Shown here: piece after piece, positions 31,315-41,379 of the stretch
Position numbering within the stretch: position 1 is the first letter of the stretch
Layout of the letters: every line of letters starts with the position of its first letter
Source of the DNA: Dromiciops gliroides
Lineage: Eukaryota > Chordata > Mammalia > Microbiotheria > Microbiotheriidae
Length of the DNA stretch: 64,000 nucleotides
Assembly: GCF_019393635.1 (NCBI RefSeq)
Contig: NC_057861.1
Span: forward strand, 734,898,232-734,962,231
Direction: 5' to 3'
The notes under the pieces: model-generated
The model's input: only the letters and a program-made list of their open reading frames with translations
What the model was told of the DNA's origin: nothing
Database searches by the model: none
Translations under genes and position numbers: made by a program

Positions 31315-31339
31315 AATCCCAATCAAACTTTGTGTGGGG

Positions 31340-31640
31340 GTTGACTTGATCAGGGTCTACAAGCCCTTGCTTGAAGGCCTCTAAGGAGGAGCAGGCCACC
31401 CAACTCCCCAGGTGGTCCATTCCAATTTGGGACAGTTCTATCAGGAAGGATTTCCTAACCCTGAGCCTAAAATGGTGTCTTTGAACCCTCTACCCATCGC
31501 TTCTAGTTCCATCCTCTAGAGCCAAATGTAATGAGTCTAATCCCTTTTCCACATGTCAGTCCCTGAGATCCCTGGAGACACATTTCTCTGCCTCATTTGA
31601 CTCTTCCCCAGTTTCTTCAGTCAATGCTCCTAGAATTCTT
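31340..31640 (+). repeat. CR1/L3 LINE 3' fragment
   Basis: CTCCCCAGGTGGTCCATTCC, GGACAGTTCTATCAGGAAGG, CCCTCTACCCATCGCTTCTAG, CTCTAGAGCCAAATG, TCTAATCCCTTTTCCACATG, in CR1/L3 forward order. Same segment as at 33,520 and 54,612. Confidence 0.68.
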
Positions 31641-31734
31641 TGATTCTTTCCCATCAGTTATAAACTTCAGCACTTGGCACATAGTTAGCTCTGGATAAAT
31701 GCTGCTTGGCAGATAGATAGCTGATTCTCAAGTC

Positions 31735-31850
31735 ATGTCTTGAATTCTATCAATAAGTCCACAAGCAATTATCAATCACCAATTAAAGGTCAGGAACAAT
31801 GAAAAGGACTGAAATACAAAGGCAAACATGAAATATTCGCTACTTACAGT
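31735..31850 (-). repeat. weak L2 3' fragment
   Basis: CAATAAGTCCACAAGCAATTATC then GACTGAAATACAAAGGC. Strongly diverged. Confidence 0.4.
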
Positions 31851-31876
31851 GTATTTATATATGATTATATACATAC

Positions 31877-32070
31877 GGGCAGTTATGTGATACATCAAAT
31901 AGAATGTTGGACTTAGGAAGACCTGTGTTCAAATTCCACCTTAGACAATTACTAGCTGTATAATCCTGGGCAAGTCATTTAACCTGTTTGCCTCAGTTTC
32001 CTTATCTGCAAAAAGGTGATAATAATTGTATTTACCTCCCAGGTTTGTTGCGTGTATCAAGAATAGATTC
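31877..32070 (+). repeat. MIR-type SINE
   Basis: AGAATGTTGGACTTAGGAAG, GTTCAAATTCC, CTGGGCAAGTCATTTAACC, CTCAGTTTCCTTATCTGC. Confidence 0.8.
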
Positions 32071-32112
32071 AAAATAAATACAAAGCAATTCTGTGCCAAA
32101 ATATACATTCAA

Positions 32113-32285
32113 GTATGTCTATATGTACCTAGGTGTCTATACATAGACCCTGTGTTTACATATATATATATATACGTATACATGTGTGTACACATAGGTA
32201 TATATGTGTGTGTGTTTATATACATATATACACCTATGTATGTACCCAGGTACCCATATAAGTATGCATATATATGTATATATGA
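32113..32285. repeat. TA/CA/TG-rich simple repeat
   Basis: Degenerate ATATGTAT-type units with short pure TA and TG runs. Confidence 0.85.
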
Positions 32286-32318
32286 TTATCAGAAGGGGAT
32301 TGCTCCATATCATACCAG

Positions 32319-32730
32319 GGGCAGCTAGATGGCGCCATAGCACATAGAGTGCCAGGCTTAGAGTCAGGAAGACCTGAGTTCAAATGTGGCCTCAGATATT
32401 TCCTAGCTGTGTGACCCTGGGCCAGTCACTTAGCTTTTGTTTACCTCAGTTTCCTCATGTGTACAAAATAACTAATATGGTAATGTTTTCCATAATTGCA
32501 CACGTATCACCTATATTTGATTGCTTACCTCCTCAGGGAGGGAGAGGGGAGGGATAGCATTTGGAACTCAAAACTTTAAATAAAAATGTAAGGTGGGGAT
32601 AATGATAGCACCTAAGTCCTGGGGACGTTGGGAGGATCAAAAGAGATAATCATTGGAAATCGCTTAGCACAGTGCGTGGAATACAGTAAGCACTATATAC
32701 ATGTTAGCTAATCATTATTACTGTTATCTC
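32319..32730 (+). repeat. tRNA-CORE SINE (MIR-like) split by L1 tail
   Basis: 32319-32466 (GGGGCAGCTAGATGGCG, GTTCAAATGTGGCC, CTCAGTTTCCTCATG) and 32590-32730 (GGGGATAATGATAGC, GCTTAGCACAGTGCGTGG). Confidence 0.8.
32467..32589 (+). mobile_element. L1 3' tail inserted in SINE
   Basis: About 123 bp: TAACTAATATGGTAATGTTTTCC, a GGGAGGGAGAGGGGAGGG block, TTTGGAACTCAAAAC, TTAAATAAAAATGT. Extreme 5' truncation. Confidence 0.8.
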
Positions 32731-32862
32731 AAAACTCTTATGATTCTTTTGAATCTTGGTCTGGAAATACTTGAAGCCATGTAAGAGATGCAGTAGGTCT
32801 GTGTAGTCGAGGTATGAGAATCCTCCAAATTTGTGGACTTTACATTGGCCAGGGTGAGGGAG

Positions 32863-32920
32863 CTTTTTATTTATTTATTTATTTATTTATTTATCCACAC
32901 CATTTATTTATTTTTAATTA
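32863..32920. repeat. (TTTA)n microsatellite
   Basis: TTTA units with a CCACACC interruption. Confidence 0.9.
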
Positions 32921-33515
32921 AAAAGCTCTGGCCATTTTGCCCTTTCTAAGCAGGATTATTTCTAAGCACTTATTTCTAAGTGGATTATTTGTACAACCAC
33001 AAGAATGTGGAAGGCATTACATTTGGGCGAACATTTGCAAAGAGAATGCTTGTGACTTGGTTGTTCCAAGAATAGTCAAACGTCTGGATTTGTTATCTCG
33101 AAGGGGCTAGAAAAGGGAGACAGGATATAAGCTCCTAGTGCAAGCGCTTTGGTGGTGGAATTTGCTGCCCCTCTTGGGTCAATTAAGCTGTCTGAATCCG
33201 TTGACCTTTGGGTCACTGGTAAGAACCATCTATCTTCTTTCGACGTTTTTTGGAGTGTGGAATGGTGACCGGCTTGGAAGGAGCAGACTGGTTCTATGTG
33301 GTAAGCCATTCATTAATAAGAATATTTGGATCTTGAGCCTTTTATTGGCATTTTAGCTGATGCCTGGGGTCATATAATTAATTTATTTTTTAAAAATGAA
33401 AATAAAAAGAGAATTCAGAAATAATCTGAGATTAATTCCACAAAAATTCTCTTATTCCATTTCTACTTCCCATATTGTCCAATTGAATAGAGTCGGAAGG
33501 GACCAACCTACAACT
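32921..33515. other. repeat-free intronic DNA
   Basis: About 590 bases without recognised repeats. Slightly CpG-richer than its neighbours around 33,130-33,290 (GCGCTTTGG, TTTCGACG, GTGACCGGC). No exon recognised. Confidence 0.4.
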
Positions 33516-33519
33516 GAAC

Positions 33520-33985
33520 AAGAATCTCCTCTATGTCATCCTTCAGAGATGGACAACCAGCCTTTGCTTGACCTTCAGAGAAGGGAAACCGACTACCCTG
33601 AAGGCAGCCAATTCTATTTTGATTGCTCTAATTGGGAGGAAGTTTTTTTTTTTTGACATGAACCTAAATTTTACTCTTTGTAACCTCTACCCATGGCTCT
33701 TTTTGCTGTCCTCTGGGACCAAGCCAAGCAAGGCTAATTTGTCTCCCACGTGACATCCCTTCAAATATCTCAAGACAACTCTCTTCCCATCAATCTTTGT
33801 ATGCTTTGAACATAAATCCCTTCACCACTGGGCTGCCCCTCACTCTCTTGATATCCTGGCTTGTCAACATCCTTCCCAAAACATGGCTCCTAGAATGCAA
33901 CATGAGAACAGGGTCAGCCACGGTCTGACCAGAAGAGAGTGTAGTGAGTGGTATTATCATCTCCCTAGGACTGGATCCTGTGCAA
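33520..33985 (+). repeat. CR1/L3 LINE 3' fragment
   Basis: Longest CR1/L3 piece here: GGCAGCCAATTCTATTTTG, ACCTCTACCCATGGCTC, CCTCTGGGACCAAGCC, TTCAAATATCTCAAGACAAC, GTCAACATCCTTCCC, CACGGTCTGACCAGAAGAGAG, ATCATCTCCCTAGGACTGG. Confidence 0.72.
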
Positions 33986-34007
33986 GTAGGAATAGAAATA
34001 TGCCTGT

Positions 34008-34080
34008 TCTCTCTCTATATATATCTATAAATACATGCACATATATGTATATATATGTGTGTGTATATAATATATGTTTG
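34008..34080. repeat. TA/TG simple repeat
   Basis: ATATATCTATAA and TATATGTGTGTG runs. Confidence 0.85.
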
Positions 34081-34084
34081 TGGT

Positions 34085-34305
34085 GGAGACCTGCATATAG
34101 AATTTTCAGTGTGAAAACTCCTCCACAAATGTAGACCGGCAGTCTAGGGGTAATTTATGGTCTTAGAGAGTAGCCCAGGGCACTGAGAGATTAGGTGACA
34201 TGACTTTAATGTTCACACAACAAATATTTGTCAGAGGGAGGATGGGAATCCCAGGCTTTCTGACTCAAAGGCCAGCCCTGTGCCCATTATACCACTCTGT
34301 TGTAT
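34085..34305 (-). repeat. CORE-type SINE, full-length reverse copy
   Basis: AAACTCCTCCACAAATGTAGACCGGC, GGTCTTAGAGAGTAGCCC, GGGCACTGAGAGATTAGGTGAC, then GACTCAAAGGCCAGCCC and ATTATACCACTC. Same family as at 35,380 and 57,320. Confidence 0.7.
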
Positions 34306-34479
34306 GTATGCATGCAGGCCAACAGTGTGGTATATAGATACACATGCATGTGTGCAAACATACAAACACACACATGCATGCATACCCATAAGCACACACA
34401 ATGCAATATGTACATACATGTATCTATAAATGCATGTGTAGATACATGCATACACATGTATGTATATTACATAAAAACA
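34306..34479. repeat. ATGCAT/CACA-rich simple repeat
   Basis: Degenerate GCATGCATAC, ACACACAC and ATGTATGT units. Confidence 0.8.
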
Positions 34480-34714
34480 ATAATAATAATGGCTAGCATT
34501 TATACAGCACTTCAAGGTTTACAAATATTATCTCATGTTATCCTCACAACAACCTTGAGGTAATTATTATCCCCATTTTACCAATGAGGAAACTGAGGCA
34601 AATAGCAGTTAAGTGACTTGCCCAAGGTCACATGACCAAGATGTGTTTGAGCCAGGATTCAAATTCAGGTCTTTCTGACTGTAAGTCTGATGTGCTAGCT
34701 CCTGAGCCACCTAA
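34480..34714 (-). repeat. THER1-type SINE, full length
   Basis: TTCAAGGTTTACAAATATTATCTC, CTCACAACAACCTTGAGG, ATGAGGAAACTGAGGC, AAGTGACTTGCCCAAGGTCAC, GGTCTTTCTGACTG. Confidence 0.85.
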
Positions 34715-34847
34715 AATATAGATCATCATAAATGCCTGGAAAAGCATAGTATTGAGTCTCTCTAATCAATGCCCTTACTTCTTATCACTTCTGCTTTAGA
34801 AAGATCTCTTACCACAATGGGTCTTTTAAAATCAGTCACTAAAACAT
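34715..34847. other. unassigned DNA
   Basis: No recognised family. Confidence 0.3.
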
Positions 34848-35065
34848 GCTATTTTCACTTTATTTCTTTCTTTTTTCCCCTTTATTCAAGTTTTGGTGTA
34901 GAAAATGACTAATATGGTAATGTTTTATATAATTGTACATGTAGAACCTATATCTGATCACTTACTGCCTCAGAGAGGGGGGAGGGGAGGGAGGGAAGGA
35001 AGGAGAGATAAAATTTGGGACTCAAAACTTTAAATAAAAATGTTTATTTTTATAAAAAATTTTAA
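34848..35065 (+). mobile_element. L1 3' UTR, 5'-truncated
   Basis: CTATTTTCACTTTATTTC, TTTTTTCCCC, ATGACTAATATGGTAATG, TGTACATGTAGAACC, GGGGGGAGGGGAGGGAGGG, TTTGGGACTCAAAAC, AAATAAAAATG. Longer version of the 32,467 tail. Confidence 0.83.
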
Positions 35066-35070
35066 AAATT

Positions 35071-35222
35071 GGGGCGGCTAGGTGGCGCAGTGGATAGAGC
35101 ACTGGCCCTGGAGTCAGGAGTACCTGAGTTCAAATCCGGCCTCAGACACTTAACACTTAACTAGCTGTGTGACCCTGGGCAAGTCACTTAACCCCAATTG
35201 CCTCACTAAAAAAAAAAAAAAA
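35071..35222 (+). mobile_element. WSINE1-like SINE near consensus
   Basis: GGGGCGGCTAGGTGGCGCAG through CCTCACT plus an A15 tail. It sits at the A/T-rich end of the L1 copy; TSD not clear. Confidence 0.93.
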
Positions 35223-35234
35223 TCAATCAGCACG

Positions 35235-35360
35235 ATTCTTTTGAATGGCTACCATATGCAAGATCTTACGCTGAGTACCATGGAGGATATAAATTAACAT
35301 TAGCCATGATCTCAGTCCTTCAAAAATTTATAATCTAGTTGGGGACAGATAGAAACTTGA
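35235..35360 (-). repeat. L2 3' fragment
   Basis: GGCTACCATATGCAAGATC, ACCATGGAGGATATAAA, CCTTCAAAAATTTATAATC. Confidence 0.55.
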
Positions 35361-35379
35361 TACAGGATTTCATTAACAT

Positions 35380-35718
35380 AAAGAACTCCCAGATGAGGAA
35401 ACTCCTTCCACCAGTGCAAGTTGGCACCTATTTTGCAACTTACATTTTTTTTTTTTTGGCGGGGCAATGAGGGTTAAGTGACTTGCCAGGGTCACACAGC
35501 TAGTACGTGTCAAGTGTCTGAAGTCGGATTTGAACTCAGGTCCTCCTGAATCCAGTTCTGGTACTTCATCCACTGCTCCACCTAGCTGCCCCTGCAACTT
35601 ACGTTTTTAAACAGTTACCTAAACTTAAGTGTTGACTCTCCCAGGTGGGCCTTAAAACAAGGTCTTCCTGTTTTTGAGTTCTGTTCTCTAGCCTTTAGGC
35701 CATATTGCCTCTCATATT
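35380..35718 (-). repeat. CORE-type SINE split by WSINE1-like SINE
   Basis: 35380-35433 (CTCCCAGATGAGGAAACTCC, GTGCAAGTTGGCACC) and 35609-35718 (CAGTTACCTAAAC, AAGGTCTTCCTG, GCCATATTGCCTCTC). Confidence 0.75.
35434..35608 (-). mobile_element. WSINE1-like SINE with 16-bp TSD
   Basis: Body 35450-35592. TSD tgcaacttacattttt (35434-35449) and tgcaacttacgttttt (35593-35608). Confidence 0.93.
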
Positions 35719-36459
35719 TAGGAAGACAAGACATATAGTGTAGCATACTGAATTATGTCTTGCCTGTATTCTCCCAAAGATCCTCTACAAGGGTTTCACC
35801 TAATATGCTGGGAGCCTTTGTTGAGGTCCCTTATTATTTTATGGGTACCAATGTCAAAGAAATTGTCTACTGTTTATCCCAAATCATTGCAGCCTGCTTC
35901 ATCCAATTTATGCACATCTTGCTTCTTTCTCTTGTTTTTCAGGCAAAGTGTAATTTTGAGTCTTTTGGAGACCATAACCTTTTCATGCTTCTCAGACATA
36001 TATCATCAGCAGAAAAACAATGGTGTTAAAAAGATTCTTTGTTTGTTTGTTTCATGGGAAATCTTGGGCCCATTGAAAGTAAAATCCTAAAAGCAATCCA
36101 GCCTTACCTCTTCTTCCCAGTCAATTCTGGTTCCTCTTCATTGGCCATCAGCAATATCTACTCAAGGGGTATGTGCTGAAGGCCCAGCTCAGTGGGTTGA
36201 CCATCCAACTGCTTATCAGGATCGAAGTAATAATCAGTCTTCATCCTTTGATTTCTTTGTTTGGATTTCTAGACTAAACTTTTTGGGGTTGCAACAATCC
36301 CTGCAGTGGTAAATAGTTAACTAAGAATGCATAACAACACTGTGAGAGATAACTAGAGAATTCGAATCAGAAGGACCTTAGAAAAACAGCTGGCAGGTAA
36401 GGGCATAAGACTGAACGACAGGGATTGGGGAAGCAGTCCTGTTCGGGGACAGCTGTGGA
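35719..36459. other. unassigned DNA with 111-codon open frame
   Basis: 35,755-36,090 (+) is open in two frames but shows no family features. The texture of the region suggests old repeat DNA, but I cannot name a family. Confidence 0.3.
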
Positions 36460-36530
36460 AACCGAGGCTGACAGGTGAAGGGACTTCCCCAAAGTCACAC
36501 AGGTAGAATTCACCAGTTTAGGGGAGGAGT
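36460..36530 (-). repeat. MIR-type SINE fragment
   Basis: GGAAACCGAGGCTGACAGG, CCCCAAAGTCACACAGG. Confidence 0.6.
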
Positions 36531-37119
36531 TGTAAAAGAAGCATCAGGGGAAAAAATGAAAAACATAAGGGATTTTTGCTGAGAATAGAGAAGGGAATTC
36601 AAAGGGCCCCATGCAGTGGTCTGGGGTGGGGAGACTCAACCCTAGGGAGGAGTGGGGTGACTCTGAAAAGAGATAAGGCGAGGAGGGTAAACAGCTTGCA
36701 TCCAAAGGGTGAAGAGACTCATTCATGGGTATTAGGGAAACAGCAGGATGAGAGGCAGATAGATAACAGCGGCATGTGGGTTGTACAAACTTGTAGAATA
36801 TTCCAGTCCCTGAGTTCAAAGTGGAATGTGGAATGTTGGTGTTCCAGATTGTATCTGCTCTAGCTCTCCCCCATCCAGTGTTTGCAGGCTCTCATTATTG
36901 CCACCTTTGAACTGGGAGGGGAGCTGATAAGAAATCTCCCTTCCAGGTGAATTGTATAGAACCAAAGTGTTAGGAATTTAGGGAAGAGGGAGATCTTTGT
37001 GGCCTGGCACATGCCTGGGGCTTGTGGAGGTGTACTCTCTTTCCTGTGGGTGTGAAGATGCAGCTTTACCAGCTGAGCAATGGAACGAGTGAGAGTTCAA
37101 TGTGGAAATAAATGCCTGA
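36531..37119. other. unassigned DNA
   Basis: About 590 bases, purine-rich on the + strand (GAGGAGTGGGG, AGAGATAAGG). No recognised repeat. Confidence 0.35.
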
Positions 37120-37285
37120 AAAAAAATCAGCAAGTGTTTCTTAGGCATGTACTGTGTGAGGGCACTGTGCGAAGTGTAACTCACCAAATCCATTCTGCAG
37201 AAGATGGAGAAGGCTGTAGTTGTCCTCTCAGCTGTGCCTGACCCATCGTAGGTGCTCAACAAATGCATACCGATTGACTGGATAA
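37120..37285. repeat. two small L2 ends, opposite orientations
   Basis: 37,125-37,165 reads as a reverse L2 end (CAAGTGTTTCTTAGGCATG, GAGGGCACTGTGC). 37,225-37,285 reads as a forward end (GTAGGTGCTCAACAAATGC). Confidence 0.5.
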
Positions 37286-37584
37286 CAAAATTGTCAATGC
37301 CAATGAGACTAGTTTTGTGAACCGGTCAAACGATTATGGGAAAACCTCTTTGGGTGTGGGTGGCTTGTCCGTTTGGCCACTGAATTGCCTTCCTTGAGAT
37401 TCCCATATGTATCTAAGGATAGACTTGGAATAGAGATGCCAAGAGGTAGGGGAAAGGATAAAATGGCTTCTCAAGATTCCCTTTCTGCTCTAGGACTGAG
37501 GCTGCTCTCAGCTTCACAGTATAGGTGGTTGGCTTCTCTGGTATGACTTTAGGGATACAAGGTAGACTCCTTCCATATATTTGA
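37286..37584. other. unassigned DNA
   Basis: About 300 bases, no recognised feature. Confidence 0.35.
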
Positions 37585-37662
37585 ATCACTCCTGGGTAAA
37601 TCTCTGTGCCTCAGTTTTCTCATCTGGTAAAATGAAGGGATTGGATTTGATGGCTTCTAATG
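37585..37662 (+). repeat. MIR-type SINE fragment
   Basis: GTGCCTCAGTTTTCTCATCTGG, GGGATTGGATTTGATGGC. Confidence 0.72.
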
Positions 37663-37680
37663 TTTGTTTGTTTTTTTCAA

Positions 37681-37852
37681 AACTGTTTATGAGGGGCAGC
37701 TAGGTGGCAAAGTGGATAGAGCACCAGCCCTGGAGTCAGGAGTACCTGAGTTCAAATCTGGCCAAAGACACTTAACACTTACTAGCTGTGTGACCCTGGG
37801 CAAGTCATTTAACCCCAATTGCCACACCAAAAAAAACAACAACTGTTTATGA
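37681..37852 (+). mobile_element. WSINE1-like SINE with 12-bp TSD
   Basis: Body 37693-37840 between aactgtttatga repeats. The tail is AAAAAACAAC. Confidence 0.93.
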
Positions 37853-37959
37853 ACCTATGAATACCTAAGTACACCCTCACCCCCTCGTCATTGATCCTCA
37901 CCTCCACCAATCCCCTGGTTTGTCATTGTTGATGACAAACACTGGTGGGAGAGAATGAG

Positions 37960-38080
37960 AATCACTAAGCTTTGTGACTTTGAGCAAGTCACTTCAGCTT
38001 TCAATGCTCTCATTTAGAAAATGAGAAAAGTGAACTAAATGGTCTCTGAGGTCCCTCACACACCTCTGAATCTGTGATTA
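37960..38080 (+). repeat. MIR-type SINE
   Basis: GTGACTTTGAGCAAGTCAC, AAATGGTCTCTGAGGTCCC, TGAATCTGTGATT. Confidence 0.7.
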
Positions 38081-38114
38081 AGCCATTATCAGTAATTAAC
38101 ACTTCAGTATGCAA

Positions 38115-38305
38115 CATTAATAATAGCTCACATTCCGATGGGATTTTGAGATTTTCGAAACTATTTCTGCCCAACAAACCTCAGAGGTGAACCATACAAA
38201 TCACACCCCCATTTTACAGAGGAAGAAACTGAGGTTCATTAAGTGCTCTGGCTATTGTCACACAGCTAGTAAGGGTTAGAGTGAGATTTGAAGCCCATCA
38301 TAGGG
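38115..38305 (-). repeat. THER1/MIR-type SINE
   Basis: TAATAATAGCTCACATTCC, CCCATTTTACAGAGGAAG, GTCACACAGCTAGTAAGGG. Confidence 0.75.
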
Positions 38306-38314
38306 CTTAGAATT

Positions 38315-38495
38315 CAATGGGACTATTAGGAGGCATCTGTTCCAACTATCCCATTTTACAGGTAAGATAACAGAGGCTTAGAGATTTGAGGTCATTTGAC
38401 CAAGATCTCAAAGATAGTAAATAAAAGAGATGGTATGACTCTAGCTTTGAGTCCAAAGCTAGGGCTCTTTCCAGAGTACTATGCTATCCCTCTGA
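38315..38495 (-). repeat. MIR-type SINE
   Basis: CCCATTTTACAGGTAAG, GAGGCTTAGAGATTTGAGG, GCTCTTTCCAGAGTAC. Confidence 0.7.
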
Positions 38496-38529
38496 ATTCT
38501 TTGATTTAAGACATTCCAATGCAACTACA

Positions 38530-38530
<1 letters not shown>

Positions 38531-38573
<43 letters not shown>
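38531..38573. repeat. (GT)n microsatellite
   Basis: About 21 uninterrupted GT units. Confidence 0.97.
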
Positions 38574-38577
<4 letters not shown>

Positions 38578-39005
38578 GACAGATACAGAGAGGAAAAATA
38601 TATGCATATGTGAATGAATTTTCAAAGGATATAAAAAGCCTATTTTGTTCCAAATCAGCCTCACCCAGGGTTCCCTCATTTTAAAACCCCTTATATCCCT
38701 TATTAAAACTTGGAGATTGGGCTTTAAATTTAAGGTTCTCACTCAGAAGAGGATGCGTGCTTTGGGTCTGTGTGCAGAGGAGAGGTCGAATTCCAGTCCT
38801 TAGTGTTCCTGGGCTTTAGAAAGACTGAATCTGAAACCTGGGCTTATCTGGAGTTATTTGAGCCTATGGTTTGGGGCAGGGGCCTTAAAGGGATTGTCAG
38901 GACCAATTATATCTGATCAGAATTGAGCTCATATGCAATGCCTGCTGCTTCTACCCCATTCTCTACTCCCCATTCCTTATAATGGGAGAGCATGAGGAAT
39001 CTAGG
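38574..39005. other. unassigned DNA
   Basis: No recognised repeat over about 430 bases. Confidence 0.35.
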
Positions 39006-39009
39006 GGTA

Positions 39010-39165
39010 GGTAGTGCAGCAGAAAGAGGGTTGCCTTTATAGTCAGGGGACCTGGGTTCAAGTTTTGGCTTTGCCACTTAGTATCTCTGTGACCCCAGGA
39101 GGTTACCTCACCTCCATCTGGGCCTCAGTGTCTTCATATGCAAAATGAGTGGCGTAGGCTTCTTG
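39010..39165 (+). repeat. MIR-type SINE
   Basis: GTGCAGCAGAAAGAGGGTTGCC, CCTGGGTTCAAG, CTCTGTGACCCCAGG, GGGCCTCAGTGTCTTC. Confidence 0.8.
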
Positions 39166-39169
39166 GTTA

Positions 39170-39380
39170 AGAGTAGGAAGGGGACCTTAGAGGTCATTTT
39201 CTCTTTATTTTTTAAAATAAGGAAACTGAGGTCCAGAAAAGTAAGCTTATTATATATGAGGTCGTAGGCGGAATATGAGTATCTTAGAAGCTGTTGTTCC
39301 TTCTCTTAAGGGATTTATTATAATCTAATTGTGGAGACAGAGGACTTGCTCGGGATCACACAGGTCAAGACAGCATGGTG
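39170..39380 (-). repeat. MIR-type SINE, broken
   Basis: AGGGGACCTTAGAGGTC, ATAAGGAAACTGAGGTCC, then a separate GGACTTGCTCGGGATCACACAGG piece at 39,342-39,364. Confidence 0.6.
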
Positions 39381-40230
39381 GCCTCCAAGGGGAAAGTGAT
39401 TACATAAGCAGTTTTGCTGAGAGAGTGGGTGGCCACCCCCATCCCCACTGTGAGGCAAGGGAGAAAAAGCAGGTCCTGGGAGGGGGGCTCCATGCCCCCT
39501 GGAGGTGGTCACCCAAGGACCCCACTAGTGTGGGCCTAATGAAAGCCGGCACATTAAAGTATGAGCCCATGTATCCCCTTTCCCCTCTTTCCCCCCTCCC
39601 CTCACCCCTACACTGTTCTGCTCTGGATTTGTACACCCTGTGGCAAAGCCCTGTTCTCCCCATAATAGTTACAGTTTGGGACTAGGTGACTTCCAGCTCT
39701 AAATCGACAATCCTTATTTATTCTTCTTAATTATTTTCTTTGTGACTCTGCAAGCCAATTTCTCTCTTTAGGAATTATCTGGGACATTTTGGAAACCTAA
39801 GTATTCAATACTTATTCCTCTATCTGAAAAGTACATGCACTGTGGCTGATCCCATTTAGGCCTGCTTATGTTAGGCTTAACGGGTGTAGAATGAGTGAAG
39901 ATGATTAATCCCTTTGATAGCACATATCATTTTACTACCAGCCCACACAGGGTGAGTCTGGCCATGGTAGGCACATGGATGACTTTTCCTCACTGCTACT
40001 GGAGCAGAAGCCGGCTCCAGGGGAGGGAAACTTTATCTCCTTTGTGTGAACATAAAACCATATCTTCCTTATTAACCTTTCAATGGAAGAACCACCATTC
40101 AAAGAATCACATTTCTGGAAAGGCCGTGATGTGTATGCCTTGTCTGCTGAGAAGGTTTCTGTGGGAGAGTCTTTGGGATGGAATTGTCCTTCCAATAAGG
40201 AGACCAAGGGGCCAGGTGGTATAGGACATC
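39381..40230. other. unassigned DNA
   Basis: No recognised family apart from a small MIR-like GACTAGGTGACTTCCAGCTC at about 39,680. Open frames at 39,329-39,685 and 39,895-40,224 show no family features or splice context. Confidence 0.35.
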
Positions 40231-40234
40231 CCAG

Positions 40235-40480
40235 TTTGGGTACTAGTTAGCTGAGTGAGCCTGGAAAAGTCCATTTTAGTTTCTCCCATCTTTTTTTTTT
40301 TTTTTGGTGAGGCAATTGGGGTTAAGTGACTTGCCCAGGGTCACACAGCTAGTAAGTATGTAAAGTGTCTGAGGCCGGATTTGAACTCAGGTATTCCCGA
40401 TTCCAGGGCCGGTGCTCTATCCACTGAGCCACCTAGCTGCCCCTCTCCCATCTTTAAAATGAAAAGATTGGCTCAGATGG
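40235..40480 (+). repeat. MIR-type SINE fragment split by SINE
   Basis: GAGCCTGGAAAAGTCC on the left; ATCTTTAAAATGAAAAGATTGG on the right. Confidence 0.6.
40282..40455 (-). mobile_element. WSINE1-like SINE with 12-bp TSD
   Basis: Body 40294-40443 between tctcccatcttt repeats. Confidence 0.94.
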
Positions 40481-40640
40481 CCAGCTAGGTGGCCAAGTCA
40501 ATAGACCATTGGATGTTGGATGGGGAATTTAGAGGATCTGAGTTCAAATCCTGCTTCAGATACGTATTAGCTGTGGGACCCTGGGAAAATCCTCTAACCT
40601 CTGTGCCTCATTTGCTTCATCTGTATAATGGCAATAATAA
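40475..40640 (+). repeat. tRNA-CORE SINE 5' part
   Basis: CCAGCTAGGTGGCCAAGTC, GAGTTCAAATCCTGC, TTAGCTGTGGGACCCTGG. The 3' end fuses into an (ATAAT/ATC) patch. Confidence 0.75.
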
Positions 40641-40875
40641 TAATCATCATCATCGCTTACTATATGCTAGGCATTGTGCTAAGTGCTTTCCAATACTTAT
40701 CTCACTTAATCCTCACAACCCTGTGAAATAGGTGATATTATTATCTCTACTTTACATATGAGGAAGCTGAGGCAAACAGAGGGTAAGTGATTTGCCTGGG
40801 GGTCATGTAGCTAGTGAGTGTCTGAGTCTGGATTTGAACTCAGGTCTTCCCAACTCCATTCCATCCACTGCTCAC
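40640..40875 (-). repeat. THER1-type SINE
   Basis: CTATATGCTAGGCATTGTGCTAAG, TCACTTAATCCTCACAACCC, ATATGAGGAAGCTGAGGC, GATTTGAACTCAGGTCTTCC. Confidence 0.85.
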
Positions 40876-40909
40876 TCCCTCAGGTTAAAGCTTTAGCTTT
40901 ATAGCTAAA

Positions 40910-41035
40910 TGGGTAAATGGACCCAGGAAGGAAGTGACTTGCCTCAGGTCACTTGGCTATAAATGCCAGGATCTAGATTTGAACCCTAATCCTTTGACAC
41001 CCATATCCAAATGCATCCCATTATTCTACATCTTT
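40910..41035 (-). repeat. MIR-type SINE fragment
   Basis: GGAAGTGACTTGCCTCAGGTCAC, TAGATTTGAACCC, CATTATTCTACATC. Confidence 0.65.
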
Positions 41036-41379
41036 TATTAATGCAAAGAGAACTGATTTTTCAAGCCAACTGGAGTGAAATGCAGCACCTTTGAAAAAAA
41101 CATCATACACTGCTGGGATGCTCAGAGATCAGATTGGTTTAGAGAAGCTATTTTCAGCTTCTCCATAATCATCAATGTCTATCTAATTATTTCCTACTCC
41201 TGGCCTAACTTGGTGACCCACAGTAGACATTATTTAGATGTGATACTGACTCGATGGAAATGTTCTGGAACAAGCCACGCCATCTTGGACACCGAGAGGG
41301 AAGGAGAAGCTGTCAAAATGGAGCCCTGCTATAGAGATAACAGCTCCTCAGTATTGCCATTGGGTGTGGGCCTGTGGGT
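41036..41379. other. unassigned DNA with 128-codon open frame
   Basis: 41,075-41,461 (+) is open but ends inside a MIR copy. No domain, signal peptide or splice context is evident. Probably chance. Confidence 0.3.

Larger units (their letters stand above)
30730..31322 (+). mobile_element. hAT-type DNA transposon relic split by two SINEs
   Basis: Pieces 30730-30814, 31020-31132 and 31315-31322 line up with the 60,025 element. The ends are imperfect inverted repeats (AGGGACTCTGAAC versus GGGCTAAGAATCCC); internal blocks are GGGGTCCATAGAC, TCTTTATTTTTAC and GAGGACCCCATTGGC. No transposase is present; non-autonomous. The host 8-bp TSD is no longer clear. Confidence 0.72.

Noticed and set aside
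8850..32920. Direct-repeat arrays that might be a CRISPR or satellite
   Set aside because: TTTA, CCTT, GATA and TG arrays have no spacers and are ordinary microsatellites; the composition is eukaryotic.
35755..36090. 111-codon frame with Phe/Leu-rich composition
   Set aside because: Two frames are open over the same DNA, no domain or splice context is visible, and the texture suggests old repeat DNA.
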